Made by a program: the position numbers and the translations under genes. Below are positions 21,956 through 32,272 of a DNA stretch of 64,000 bases, piece by piece (within the stretch, counting starts at the first letter, position 1; each line of letters begins with the position of its first letter). The DNA is from Microbulbifer pacificus (GTDB lineage Bacteria; Pseudomonadota; Gammaproteobacteria; Pseudomonadales; Cellvibrionaceae), in NCBI RefSeq assembly GCF_002959965.1, contig NZ_PREV01000026.1:1867501-1931500 (forward strand), in the 5' to 3' direction. The notes below the pieces were generated by a model. That model saw only the letters and a program-made list of their open reading frames with translations, was not told the DNA's origin and made no database searches.

Positions 21956-22414
21956 ATGCCTACACTCATTCCGAAAAATCAGATCCAGGAATTTATTGGT
22001 CACACCACCGAGCCCACCGAATGGCTCAGGGTGGAGCAGACGCGCATTGATGTGTTTGCCGAGTGCACCATGGATCGTCAGTTTATTCACGTAGACCCGG
22101 AGGCGGCCAGGGCGACGCCTTTCGGCAGCACTATTGCCCACGGCTTCCTTACCCTCTCACTGCTGTCTTATTTCGCGGAACAACTGCAGGTTGGTATCGA
22201 AGGCGTGCAGATGGGGGTGAACTACGGCCTCGACAAGGTGCGCTTTCTCAACCCGGTGAAAGTGAACAGCAATATCCGCGCGCGTGCAAAAGTGCTCGAT
22301 ATCCTGGAGAAAAATCCCGGTCAGTACCAATTGAAACTCGAAGTCACCATTGAGATCGAAGGCGAGAGCAAGCCGGCGCTGATCGCCGAGTGGCTGTTTT
22401 TGCAGTTCGTGTAA
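21956..22414 (+). CDS. MaoC family (R)-specific enoyl-CoA hydratase-like protein
   Basis: The 152-aa single hot-dog domain has the hydratase-2 signature: FAECTMDRQFIHVDPEAA, with the catalytic D and H, then PFGSTIAHGFLTLSLLS. It probably hydrates an enoyl-CoA. CAGGAGAAAAATA precedes the ATG. It is the first gene of a three-gene unit with the thiolase (12 bp gap) and the oxidoreductase. Confidence 0.9.
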   Translation: MPTLIPKNQIQEFIGHTTEPTEWLRVEQTRIDVFAECTMDRQFIHVDPEAARATPFGSTIAHGFLTLSLLSYFAEQLQVGIEGVQMGVNYGLDKVRFLNPVKVNSNIRARAKVLDILEKNPGQYQLKLEVTIEIEGESKPALIAEWLFLQFV

Positions 22415-22426
22415 GAGGGCAGGATC

Positions 22427-23608
22427 ATGAAAGAGGCGGTTATCGTTTCCACGGCGCGCACACCCATTGGCAAGGCCTATCGCGGCGCCTTCAATAATCT
22501 GGAGGGACCGAGCCTGGCGGCGCACGCGGTGCGTGCCGCCGTGCAACGCGCGGGTATTGAAGGCGGCGAGGTGGACGACTGTATTTTCGGTGTGGCGATG
22601 CAGCAGGGCTCCACCGGCTTGAACGTCGCGCGTCAAATTGCTCTGCGCGCGGGGCTGCCGATCAGTGTTGCCGGCATGACTATCGATCGGCAGTGCTCCT
22701 CCGGCCTGATGGCAGTGGCCACCGCGGCCAAGCAGGTCGTGCACGACGGCACGCCGATTGCGGTGGCCGGGGGCCTCGAGTCCATCTCGCTGGTGCAGAA
22801 CGAGCATATGAATAATTTCCGTGCCACCGACCCCGCGCTGCTGGCAATACACCCGCAGATGTACGTGCCCATGATCGACACCGCCGAACTGGTGGCCAGC
22901 CGCTACGGAATCAGCCGCGACGCCCAGGATGCCTACGCCCTGCAGTCGCAGATGCGCACCGCCGCCGCTCAGGAGGCCGGATTGTTCCGCGATGAGATCG
23001 TGCCGGTTACCGCCACCAAGGCGGTATTCGACAAGGAGACCAACGCGGTTTCCTATGAAGACGTCACCCTGGAAAAAGATGAAGGCAACCGCCCGCAGAC
23101 CTCGCTGGCAGATCTGCAGAAACTGAAGCCGGTGCGCGAAGGCGGCGTGATTACCGCGGGGAATGCTTCCCAGCTATCCGACGGTGCGGCGGCACTGGTG
23201 TTGATGGACAGCCAGCTGGCGGAAAAGCGCAATCTGCAGCCCCTGGGTATTTATCGCGGTATGGCCGTAGCCGGATGCGAACCCGATGAAATGGGTATCG
23301 GCCCAATCCATGCCATCCCGAAATTGCTGCAGCGCACCGGCCTCCGTATCGACGATATCGGCCTGTGGGAATTGAACGAAGCCTTCGCCTCACAGGTACT
23401 TTATTGCCGCGACAAACTGGGCATCGACAACGAGCGCTTCAATGTCAACGGCGGTGCGATATCCATTGGGCACCCCTACGGTATGAGCGGGGCGCGCATG
23501 ATTGGCCACGCACTGCTGGAGGGCAAGCGTCGCGGCGTCAAGTATGTGGTGATCACCATGTGCGTGGGCGGCGGTATGGGCGCGGCCGGCTTGTTCGAAG
23601 TCGTATAA
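22427..23608 (+). CDS. Acetyl-CoA acyltransferase (thiolase)
   Basis: A 393-aa thiolase with all active-site residues: nucleophilic C90 in DRQCSSG, H349 in [11 protein letters not shown] and C379 in TMCVGGGMG. It performs thiolytic cleavage of 3-ketoacyl-CoA in the cytoplasm and provides the last beta-oxidation step next to the MaoC hydratase. No dedicated 3-hydroxyacyl-CoA dehydrogenase is visible in the island. Confidence 0.93.
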   Translation: MKEAVIVSTARTPIGKAYRGAFNNLEGPSLAAHAVRAAVQRAGIEGGEVDDCIFGVAMQQGSTGLNVARQIALRAGLPISVAGMTIDRQCSSGLMAVATAAKQVVHDGTPIAVAGGLESISLVQNEHMNNFRATDPALLAIHPQMYVPMIDTAELVASRYGISRDAQDAYALQSQMRTAAAQEAGLFRDEIVPVTATKAVFDKETNAVSYEDVTLEKDEGNRPQTSLADLQKLKPVREGGVITAGNASQLSDGAAALVLMDSQLAEKRNLQPLGIYRGMAVAGCEPDEMGIGPIHAIPKLLQRTGLRIDDIGLWELNEAFASQVLYCRDKLGIDNERFNVNGGAISIGHPYGMSGARMIGHALLEGKRRGVKYVVITMCVGGGMGAAGLFEVV

Positions 23609-23624
23609 ATTTTTGGAGATGGTT

Positions 23625-24605
23625 ATGCGCGCACTGGTATGCGAAGAATATGGACCGGCGGAATCTCTGGTAATTGCCGAGCGCGAGGTGCCGGAGCTGA
23701 AGCCCACGGAGGTGCGGATACGGGTCCGCGCCGCCGGCCTGAATTTTCCCGATGCGCTGGTAATTGCCGGCAAGTACCAGATCAAACCGCCGCTGCCGTT
23801 CATTCCCGGTGGCGAGTGTGCCGGAGTGGTGGAAGCCGTCGGCAGTGCGGTTGAGAATTTCAAGGCCGGCGATCGCGTTATCGCAATGCCGGGCATGTCC
23901 GCGTTTGCCGAGCAGGTGAATGTAGATCAGAAACTGTTGGTGCCCATGTCGGACAAACTGAACTATGAGCAGGGTGCGGGTTTCTGTATCACCTACGCGA
24001 CGTCCTATTACGCGCTCAAACAGCGTGCCGGATTGTGCGCGGGAGAAACCCTGGTGGTTCTGGGTGCCGCCGGCGGTGTCGGCGTCACCGCGATCCAGCT
24101 GGGAAAGGCCATGGGCGCACGGGTGATTGCCTGCGCTTCCTCAGCGGAAAAACTGGCGTTCTGCAAGGAAGTCGGCGCCGATGCGCTGATCGATTATTCC
24201 AGCGAGGATTTGAAAGAGCGCATCAAGGAGCTGACCGAGGGCAGAGGTGCGGATGTGATCTACGATCCGGTGGGCGGAGACCTCACCGAACAGGCCTACC
24301 GCGCCATTGCCTGGGGTGGCCGCTATCTGGTCATCGGCTTTGCCTCCGGGGATATTCCCAGGCTGCCGCTCAATCTGCCGCTGCTGAAAGCGGGGGACAT
24401 CATGGGTATCTTCTGGGGTGCCTGGGCGCAGCGGGATCCCAAGGGAAATCTGCAGAATTTTGCCGAGTTGCTGCAGATGGTGGATGACGGCACCCTGAAT
24501 CCACTGACCACGGAAGTCTATTCGTTCGAGCAGTATGCCGAGGCGTTTGCCGCAATTACCGAGCGGCGTGCGCGCGGTAAGGTGGTGCTGTCGATTGGGG
24601 GGTGA
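23625..24605 (+). CDS. NADPH:quinone oxidoreductase family protein (zinc-independent MDR)
   Basis: The 326-aa medium-chain dehydrogenase/reductase has the GroES-like N-terminal domain (PGGECAGVVEAVG) and a Rossmann motif LGAAGGVGVTAIQLGKAMGA. It has no zinc ligands, as in the QOR branch. The ATG at 23625 is favoured by TTGGAGATGG upstream. It overlaps functionally with the thiolase operon, 16 bp downstream. Reduction of an enoyl or quinone intermediate is plausible; the substrate is unknown. Confidence 0.87.
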   Translation: MRALVCEEYGPAESLVIAEREVPELKPTEVRIRVRAAGLNFPDALVIAGKYQIKPPLPFIPGGECAGVVEAVGSAVENFKAGDRVIAMPGMSAFAEQVNVDQKLLVPMSDKLNYEQGAGFCITYATSYYALKQRAGLCAGETLVVLGAAGGVGVTAIQLGKAMGARVIACASSAEKLAFCKEVGADALIDYSSEDLKERIKELTEGRGADVIYDPVGGDLTEQAYRAIAWGGRYLVIGFASGDIPRLPLNLPLLKAGDIMGIFWGAWAQRDPKGNLQNFAELLQMVDDGTLNPLTTEVYSFEQYAEAFAAITERRARGKVVLSIGG

Positions 24606-24736
24606 CTGTCAGGTGCCGGCTCCATTTTCATTACCTGAAACATAATGGCGTGGTGGCTGGGCGGGACTTAGCCTGACTGCTGTGGTGCAAACAGAGCTCC
24701 GCGGAGCGCACACAAAACAATAATAAATTTGAGGTA

Positions 24737-26128
24737 ATGGCGATGAGCGAGCGCGATGTAAACAGCGAGCGGAGCAACGTCAACGGCTGGCGCTGGGGAC
24801 CTTTCTCCCTGCGCCTGCCACTGCTGCATCTGAAGGCGGTACCCTCGCAGATACTACAGGGTCTGGGGGTGGCCGGCGGCACCAGCCTGATCATGGCGCC
24901 GGTGATGATCGGATACTTCGGTCTCACCTTCGAGGAAGCGCTGGCCCTGATCATGCTGGCGAACACCATACTCTGTGCGTCCTTTATCCTGTTCGGCGAG
25001 CCCTTCGCTCCCGGCATGCTGACACCCGCTTTCCCGCTGGTGCTGACCTTTATCGTCAGTGGCTACCCAGAGGGGCCGGAGCGCTTCCAGGTGATGACCG
25101 CGCTTTCGCTGGGACTCGCCGCCATAGCGCTGTTTTTCAGTTTGACCGGGCTATCGCGACGGGTGATGGCCGCGCTGCCGGCGGCGTTGAAGGCGGGCAT
25201 CATTTTCGGGGCCGCTATCTCGGCCCTCGACCGGGTGTTCGTCAAGGATGTCGCCTTGTTTGAACAGCAGCCGATCAGCGCTATCACCGCCCTGGTGGTT
25301 GCGCTTCTGTTCACCTTCTCGGCACCGATTCAGCAGCTGCGGGCGCGCAATCGGATTGTCGATGCGGTCTCGAGCCTGGGGCTGCTACCGGGCTTCGTCG
25401 CCGCCGGTATCGTCGGCGCGCTGGTGGGCGAGATCAGCTTCGACATCCGCTGGGGCTGGCTGTTGCCACCGGTGGCTGAAACGCTGGCAAAAGTATCGCC
25501 ACTGTCGATTGGCTGGCCGCCGCTGACCATGTATCTGGAAGTGCTGCCGCTGGCCTTTGTGGCCTACGTGATCGTATTCGGCGATTTCGTTACCGGTGCC
25601 GAGATGATCAAAAGCGCCCAGGCTGCGCGGCCGGACGATCCTATCGACCTGAATTTCGAGCGCACCCAGATCGCGGTGGCTGCCCGCAATGGTGTGTCCG
25701 CGGTACTCGCCCCGCTGTTCCCATTTCAGGGTGTGCTGTGGACCGGCGTGCATGCGGTGGTGGTGCAGGCGTGGCAGAGCGGCCGCCACAAGGTCGTGGA
25801 TCTGCGCAGTGGTATCGCCTCTTACTATGTATTTGGCCTGCCGTTGATTTACCTGTGCTGGCCGATGATCAGTGTGGTGAAACCATTGATGGGCATTGCA
25901 CTCATGTTGACGCTGGCGCTGACCGCCTTCGCCTGTTTTATGGTCGCCGCGCCACTGGTGAAAAAACCGCTGGAAATGGTTTGTGCCCTGGTCATCGGCT
26001 ACATGCTGGCGATGTTCGACGTGTGGACGGCCATCGCTGTGGCGCTCTTCCTGTTGGTGGCGGTGAATGGCAATGTGCCGCGCTGGCGGCGATCGGATCG
26101 CGCGGTTGCCGAGGCCGGTGAAAATTAA
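24737..26128 (+). CDS. Multispanning permease, xanthine/uracil or SulP-like fold
   Basis: A 463-aa integral membrane protein with about 12 hydrophobic segments. Repeated patterns such as GGTSLIMAPVMIGYFGLTFEEAL and AALPAALKAGIIFGAAISALDR recall nucleobase (NCS2) or SulP-type transporters. I cannot assign a substrate. It begins 131 bp after the oxidoreductase and is in the same direction, so it may belong to the catabolic unit. Confidence 0.6.
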   Translation: MAMSERDVNSERSNVNGWRWGPFSLRLPLLHLKAVPSQILQGLGVAGGTSLIMAPVMIGYFGLTFEEALALIMLANTILCASFILFGEPFAPGMLTPAFPLVLTFIVSGYPEGPERFQVMTALSLGLAAIALFFSLTGLSRRVMAALPAALKAGIIFGAAISALDRVFVKDVALFEQQPISAITALVVALLFTFSAPIQQLRARNRIVDAVSSLGLLPGFVAAGIVGALVGEISFDIRWGWLLPPVAETLAKVSPLSIGWPPLTMYLEVLPLAFVAYVIVFGDFVTGAEMIKSAQAARPDDPIDLNFERTQIAVAARNGVSAVLAPLFPFQGVLWTGVHAVVVQAWQSGRHKVVDLRSGIASYYVFGLPLIYLCWPMISVVKPLMGIALMLTLALTAFACFMVAAPLVKKPLEMVCALVIGYMLAMFDVWTAIAVALFLLVAVNGNVPRWRRSDRAVAEAGEN

Positions 26129-26235
26129 TTCCATTTCTCTCTGTCTCGCGGGGTGATCGACAGGCGCCCCGCGTGTACATCGCGCGCCCGATTGGCTATA
26201 ACTGCCACCTGAGTTTTCCGCCGGGCACCCCTCCC

Positions 26236-26457
26236 ATGCAGCAACCCATCATCGGCTATCACCGCGACGAAGACGATCACTGGGTCGCCGAGCTGGCATG
26301 CGGTCACAACCAGCATGTGCGGCACGATCCTCCGTGGCAGAACTGCTCCTGGGTCACCACCTCAGAAGGTCGCGCGCAGATGCTGGGCTTCAAGCTCGAG
26401 TGCAAAAAATGTGATGAGGGTTCCCCTCGGGATCAACAACCGCGAGAAGTCCGTTAA
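26236..26457 (+). CDS. DUF3565 domain protein
   Basis: The 73-aa protein matches the short DUF3565 pattern: [30 protein letters not shown] and a second cysteine pair in LECKKCD. The H/C residues suggest a small metal-binding fold. Function is unknown. It is the first gene of the operon; its stop TAA shares a base with the next ATG (TAATG). Confidence 0.85.
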   Translation: MQQPIIGYHRDEDDHWVAELACGHNQHVRHDPPWQNCSWVTTSEGRAQMLGFKLECKKCDEGSPRDQQPREVR

Positions 26458-26911
26458 TGCCGAAAATCTGGGTCGATGCCGACGCCTGTCCCACCGTGAT
26501 CAAGGAAATTCTGTTCCGTGCCGCTGAGCGCACGCACACCGAACTGACGCTGGTGGCCAACCAATATGTCCGGGTACCGCCGTCATCCTATATTCGCGCG
26601 CTGCAGGTTACCTCCGGCTTCGATGTGGCCGACAACGAAATCGTGCGGCGCTGCGATGCCGGTGACCTGATCATCACCGCGGACATTCCGCTCGCGTCCG
26701 AAGTGATCGACAAGGGGGCAACCGCACTCAATCCACGCGGTGAGAAATACTCGAAAGCCAATATTCGCGCGCGCCTGAACATGCGCGATTTTATGGAAAC
26801 TCTGCGTTCCAGCGGGGTCCATACAGGAGGGCCACCGCCACTGGGGCAGCAGGAGCGCAAGGCATTTGCCGATCAGCTGGACCGCTGGCTGGCGCAGTCA
26901 GAGAAAAAATA

Positions 26912-26912
<1 letters not shown>
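26457..26912 (+). CDS. YaiI/YqxD (UPF0178, DUF188) family protein
   Basis: The 151-aa protein starts [19 protein letters not shown], the DUF188 hallmark. It also has the [12 protein letters not shown] and NPRGEKYS motifs that resemble PIN/NYN-type nuclease acidic sites. Function is not established. It is coupled by one-base overlaps to both neighbours. Confidence 0.88.
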
Positions 26913-28316
<1,404 letters not shown>

Positions 28317-28322
28317 CTTCCT

Positions 28323-28859
28323 GTGCGCATTGAACCGCAAACAGAACGCCTGCAATTACGCCAGTGGCGCGAGGGTGACCGCGAACCTTTTGCCGCAATG
28401 AACGCCGACCCCGCGGTGATGGAATTTTTCCCGGCGCTGCTGAGCCGTGCCGAGAGCGATGCCGGTATCGATCGCCAGATCGCGCACATCGAAAAATTTG
28501 GCTGGGGTTTCTGGGCGGTGGAAACGCTGCGGGACAAGCGGTTCATCGGTTTTGTAGGCATCAAGAACGTAACCGATGACATGCCATTTGCACCGGCGGT
28601 GGAAATTGGCTGGCGGCTTGCGAAAAATGCCTGGGGTAGGGGCTATGCCACCGAGGCGGCGCGCGCCTGCTTGCAGGTTGGCTTTGAGCGGCTCGGATTG
28701 CACGAAATTGTTTCCTTTACCCTTCCCGGAAATTTCCGTTCGCGAGGGGTAATGGAAAAGCTCGGTATGCAACAGGGAGAAAATTTTCGGCATCCCGCGC
28801 TGCCATCGGGGCATCCCATGCAAGAGCATGTGCTCTATCGTTTGGCGCGGTCCAGGTAA
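28323..28859 (+). CDS. GNAT family N-acetyltransferase (RimJ/RimL type)
   Basis: The 178-aa protein has the RimJ-like pattern: IEPQTERLQLRQWREGD at the N terminus, EIGWRLAKNAWGRGYATEAARA for acetyl-CoA binding, and late NFRSRGVMEKLGM. It starts with GTG six bases after the beta-lactamase stop. It converges on comM with a gap of only four bases. Confidence 0.87.
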   Translation: MRIEPQTERLQLRQWREGDREPFAAMNADPAVMEFFPALLSRAESDAGIDRQIAHIEKFGWGFWAVETLRDKRFIGFVGIKNVTDDMPFAPAVEIGWRLAKNAWGRGYATEAARACLQVGFERLGLHEIVSFTLPGNFRSRGVMEKLGMQQGENFRHPALPSGHPMQEHVLYRLARSR

Positions 28860-28863
28860 CCCA

Positions 28864-30354
28864 TCAGACGGAAACCACAGGCTTGCGGTCGAGATTGCGA
28901 TACGCCAGTGCCTCCGCGATCTGTGCTGTGCCGATATGTTCCTGCCCGCATAAATCCGCCAGCGTGCGCGCCACTTTCAATACGCGGTGATAGCTGCGCG
29001 CTGACAGGCCGAGCCTGTCCACCGATGCGCGCAGCAACGCACTTTCTGTGTTGCCCAGGCGGCAAAAAGCATCCAGTTCGCCACCCGTCAGCTCGCCATT
29101 GATTTTTCCCTGCCGCTGTAACTGGATGGCCCGCGCGGCGCGCACCCGTTCGCGCACGGTCGCAGATTTTTCACCAGGCGGGGACTCCTGCAGCTGCACC
29201 GCACTCACGCTGGTCACTTCCACCTGCATGTCAATGCGGTCGAGCAGTGGGCCGGAGAGCTTGCTGCGGTAGCGATGTATCTGGTCCGGGGTACAGCGGC
29301 AGCGGGGTTCACCCAGGTATCCACAGGGGCACGGATTCATCGCCGCGACCAGCTGGAAATCCGCGGGAAACGTAACCTGGGCGCGCGCGCGGGAAATCCG
29401 CACCTCGCCGTTCTCCAACGGCTCGCGCAGAATCTCCAGCGCGGAGCGGGGAAATTCCGGCATTTCATCCAGAAACAGCACACCGCGGTGGGCGAGGCTG
29501 ATCTCACCCGGGCGCGGGTCGCTGCCACCGCCGACCAGAGCGGTGGGCGAAGCCGAGTGATGTGGTGCGCGAAAAGGTCTCTGGCGGATGCGCGCGAGCC
29601 CGGCGCTGGAATAGAGCGCGGCCACTTCGATCAACTCGCGCTCGGTAAGTGGCGGCAGGATACCGGGCAGGCGGCTCGCCAGCATGGTTTTCCCTGTACC
29701 TGGGGGACCATAAAACAGCAGGTTGTGACTTCCAGCGGCAGCCACTTCCAGCGCGCGCCGCGCTTTCAGTTGTCCGCGCACATCGGCGAGATCTGCACTG
29801 GGTACCTCCTCCTGTTCGTTATCACCCGCGGCATCCGGCAACGGCTCGCGCCCGTGCAGCTGTGCACAGACCTGCAGTAGGGACGAGGCGGCTTTGACCG
29901 GGGTACGGATCAGTGCCGCCTCGGCAGCGGAGTCGGCGGAAATCACCAGTGTGCGAGCGCATTCACCACAGGCCATGGCGGCGGGCAGGGCGCCGGGAAT
30001 AGGGCGCAGGCCGCCGGACAGGGCCAGCTCGCCGATGAATTCGTACTGTTCGAGTCTGTCACCGGGTATCTGGCCGGAGGCGGCGAGGATGCCGAGGGCG
30101 ATGGCGAGATCGTAGCGGCCGCCGGCCTTGGGCAGGTCTGCCGGTGCCAGGTTGACGGTGATACGTCGCTGTGGGAACTCGAAGTGGCTGTTGACGATGG
30201 CACTGCGCACCCGGTCGCGGCTCTCGCGTACCGCAGCTTCAGGCAGTCCGACAATATTGAATGCCGGCAGTCCGTTGGCGAGATGGGTTTCCACTGTGAC
30301 CAGTGGTGCTTGCACGCCCAGCTGAGCGCGGGCGTAGGTGATCGATAGGCTCAC
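28864..30354 (-). CDS. comM: YifB/ComM family magnesium-chelatase-like AAA ATPase
   Basis: The 496-aa protein has an N-terminal Lon-protease-like domain (LANGLPAFNIVGLPEAAVRESRDRVRSA) and an AAA+ core with Walker A GPPGTGKTMLASRL and Walker B VLFLDEMPEF. A C-terminal Mg-chelatase domain follows. ComM helicases promote branch migration during natural transformation. I favour GTG at 30354, preceded by AAGGAAA, over an ATG at 30396. Confidence 0.92.
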   Translation of the reverse strand: MSLSITYARAQLGVQAPLVTVETHLANGLPAFNIVGLPEAAVRESRDRVRSAIVNSHFEFPQRRITVNLAPADLPKAGGRYDLAIALGILAASGQIPGDRLEQYEFIGELALSGGLRPIPGALPAAMACGECARTLVISADSAAEAALIRTPVKAASSLLQVCAQLHGREPLPDAAGDNEQEEVPSADLADVRGQLKARRALEVAAAGSHNLLFYGPPGTGKTMLASRLPGILPPLTERELIEVAALYSSAGLARIRQRPFRAPHHSASPTALVGGGSDPRPGEISLAHRGVLFLDEMPEFPRSALEILREPLENGEVRISRARAQVTFPADFQLVAAMNPCPCGYLGEPRCRCTPDQIHRYRSKLSGPLLDRIDMQVEVTSVSAVQLQESPPGEKSATVRERVRAARAIQLQRQGKINGELTGGELDAFCRLGNTESALLRASVDRLGLSARSYHRVLKVARTLADLCGQEHIGTAQIAEALAYRNLDRKPVVSV

Positions 30355-30404
30355 TTTCCTTCCTGAAAAATGGTCGTCCCTGAAATCTCGGCGCAAATGG
30401 CCGA

Positions 30405-30632
30405 TTAGTTTTCCCGATTCAGCTGCGTTTCGAGCATGTTCAGCTGCTCTTCAAGACGGGCGAGCTTTTCCTCCGCCCGCGCCAGTTTGGCAGCCTGGAT
30501 ATCGAATTCGCGCTGGCTCACCAGTGGCAGTTTTCCCAGGGCAACTTCGAGCGCATCGCGCAGATCGCTGCTCACAACTGCCCCTTGTTGTTGCAGTTCA
30601 CTGAGTAACTGTTGCAATTTTTCCGCGGCCAC
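30405..30632 (-). CDS. ubiK: Ubiquinone biosynthesis accessory factor UbiK (YqiC/BMFP family)
   Basis: The 75-aa product matches UbiK from LRDALEVALGKLPLVSQREFDIQ through the C-terminal coiled coil (AKLARAEEKLARLEEQLNMLETQL). UbiK helps assemble the soluble ubiquinone biosynthesis complex with UbiJ. The open frame runs to 30749 but family similarity starts near the GTG at 30632, which has GGAG eight bases upstream. The gene is next to comM, as in Pseudomonas-type genomes. Confidence 0.85.
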   Translation of the reverse strand: MAAEKLQQLLSELQQQGAVVSSDLRDALEVALGKLPLVSQREFDIQAAKLARAEEKLARLEEQLNMLETQLNREN

Positions 30633-30757
30633 GCGCAATTCTCCACTACAAATTCCTGTTTCGGTAGCGGCAAATAGTACCGCAGCCGTGCTATCCCACC
30701 AAGCCGCGGAGTTGGTGCTCACTCTTGGGTCGCGAGCCCCACAATCCATCGCGCGTA

Positions 30758-30774
30758 TGCGCTATCCCGGTGCA
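30758..30774 (+). promoter_or_regulatory. NtrC-like enhancer site
   Basis: TGCGCTATCCCGGTGCA matches the NtrC consensus TGCACC-N5-GGTGCA at ten of twelve defined positions. It lies about 110 bp upstream of the sigma-54 promoter, a typical enhancer distance. A weaker GCAC-N7-GCGC site follows at 30791-30805. Confidence 0.55.
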
Positions 30775-30880
30775 GGTTCAATTTTGGTGCGCACTCATTT
30801 TGCGCGTCGGCTTTCGCCAAATCCCGGGTTGATCTCCCGAAAATGTACTAACTCGTTGATTTTCATCTGGAATTCCAGAG

Positions 30881-30897
30881 TTGGCACCAACCCTGCA
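30881..30897 (+). promoter_or_regulatory. Sigma-54 (RpoN) promoter upstream of torF-glnK-amtB
   Basis: TTGGCACCAACCCTGCA has the invariant GG and GC separated by exactly 10 bp and matches TGGCAC-N5-TTGCA with one mismatch. The transcript would have a leader of about 150 nt before torF. The location upstream of nitrogen genes makes it convincing. Confidence 0.7.
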
Positions 30898-31056
30898 AGT
30901 ACTCCTGTGCAAATCGCTCTGGCAATGCAGGCAGGGACAGGCCTTCAGGTGAAGTGCCGGGGCGAGTGCGGCGCATACCGTCTCCCCGGTGAAGTTGTGA
31001 CCGCCAAGATAAAAATCAAAACAAGCATTTCACACAGAGATCAAGGAGAACCAAAA

Positions 31057-31782
31057 GTGGGCAAGCTGAACAATAAAGTGGCTGCAATCGTATCTGGAAG
31101 CGTACTGGCCGTGGCGATTTCTGCGGGCGCGGCGGCAGATGATACCGGTGTGAGCCTGAGTGGCAATCTCGGCGTCGTCAGTGATTACAAATTCCGCGGT
31201 GTTTCCCAGTCCGACACCGGCCCGGCGATTCAGGGCGGTCTGGATCTGGATTTTGGCAACGGTTTTTACCTGGGTACCTGGGCGTCCCAGGTGGACTTCG
31301 CCTACAGCAGTGACCAAACCGACTTCGAACAGGACTTCTACGGCGGCTACGCCGGAGAAACTGCGAGTGGTATGGGTTACGACGTTGGCTACATCTACTA
31401 CGCCTACCACGGCAGCGACCAGGATGAGGATTATCAGGAAGTCTATGGCAGCGTGAGCTTTGGCGATCTGAGCCTGGGCTTCGCTTACTCCGACGACTAC
31501 TGGTACCAGGCGGGTGAATTCGTTTACCTGAATGCCGGTTACTCCTTCAGCCTGGCCAACGACATAACCCTGGATGTCAGTGCCGGCCTGAACCTGTTCG
31601 ATGAAGAAATCTTCCTGAGCGGATCCGATTCCTACATCGATTACAACGTGACGGTTGGTAAGGAGTTCGGCGGTCTGGCACTGAGTGCCTCTCTGGTTGG
31701 CACCGATGCCAGCAAGGCAGAGTGCTACGACCTCGACTGGTGTGAAGCGACTGTTCTGGCAGGTGCAACTTACAGCTGGTAA
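31057..31782 (+). CDS. TorF family putative porin
   Basis: The 241-aa product has a signal peptide ending SAGAAA. It shows the TorF (gcw_chp) family start LSGNLGVVSDYKFRGVSQSDTGPAIQGGLDLDF and many amphipathic aromatic-rich beta strands ending TYSW. It is predicted to form an outer-membrane barrel. The GTG at 31057 is preceded by AAGGAG. Genes of this family often precede glnK-amtB, and a role in uptake during nitrogen limitation is inferred from that context. Confidence 0.88.
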   Translation: MGKLNNKVAAIVSGSVLAVAISAGAAADDTGVSLSGNLGVVSDYKFRGVSQSDTGPAIQGGLDLDFGNGFYLGTWASQVDFAYSSDQTDFEQDFYGGYAGETASGMGYDVGYIYYAYHGSDQDEDYQEVYGSVSFGDLSLGFAYSDDYWYQAGEFVYLNAGYSFSLANDITLDVSAGLNLFDEEIFLSGSDSYIDYNVTVGKEFGGLALSASLVGTDASKAECYDLDWCEATVLAGATYSW

Positions 31783-31799
31783 CAGCCATAACGATATGG

Positions 31800-31824
31800 G
31801 CCCACTCTGCGAGTGGGCTTTACT
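31800..31824 (+). terminator. Terminator/attenuator between torF and glnK
   Basis: An 8-bp stem, GCCCACTC / GAGTGGGC, with a 3-nt loop is followed by TTTACT. The short T tract suggests partial read-through, allowing more torF than glnK mRNA. Confidence 0.6.
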
Positions 31825-31829
31825 CATAG

Positions 31830-32177
<348 letters not shown>

Positions 32178-32272
32178 TAACCAATAACGATTGCCACAAA
32201 AAAACGATTCTTTGATCAACAGAAATAACTGCCGGGGCAACTCGGGAAAGTTTGGGTTAAACGGAGCGAAAA

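Noticed and set aside
21610..22050. A 146-aa open frame upstream of and overlapping maoC
   Set aside because: It overlaps the well-supported maoC start in another frame and reads as random sequence.
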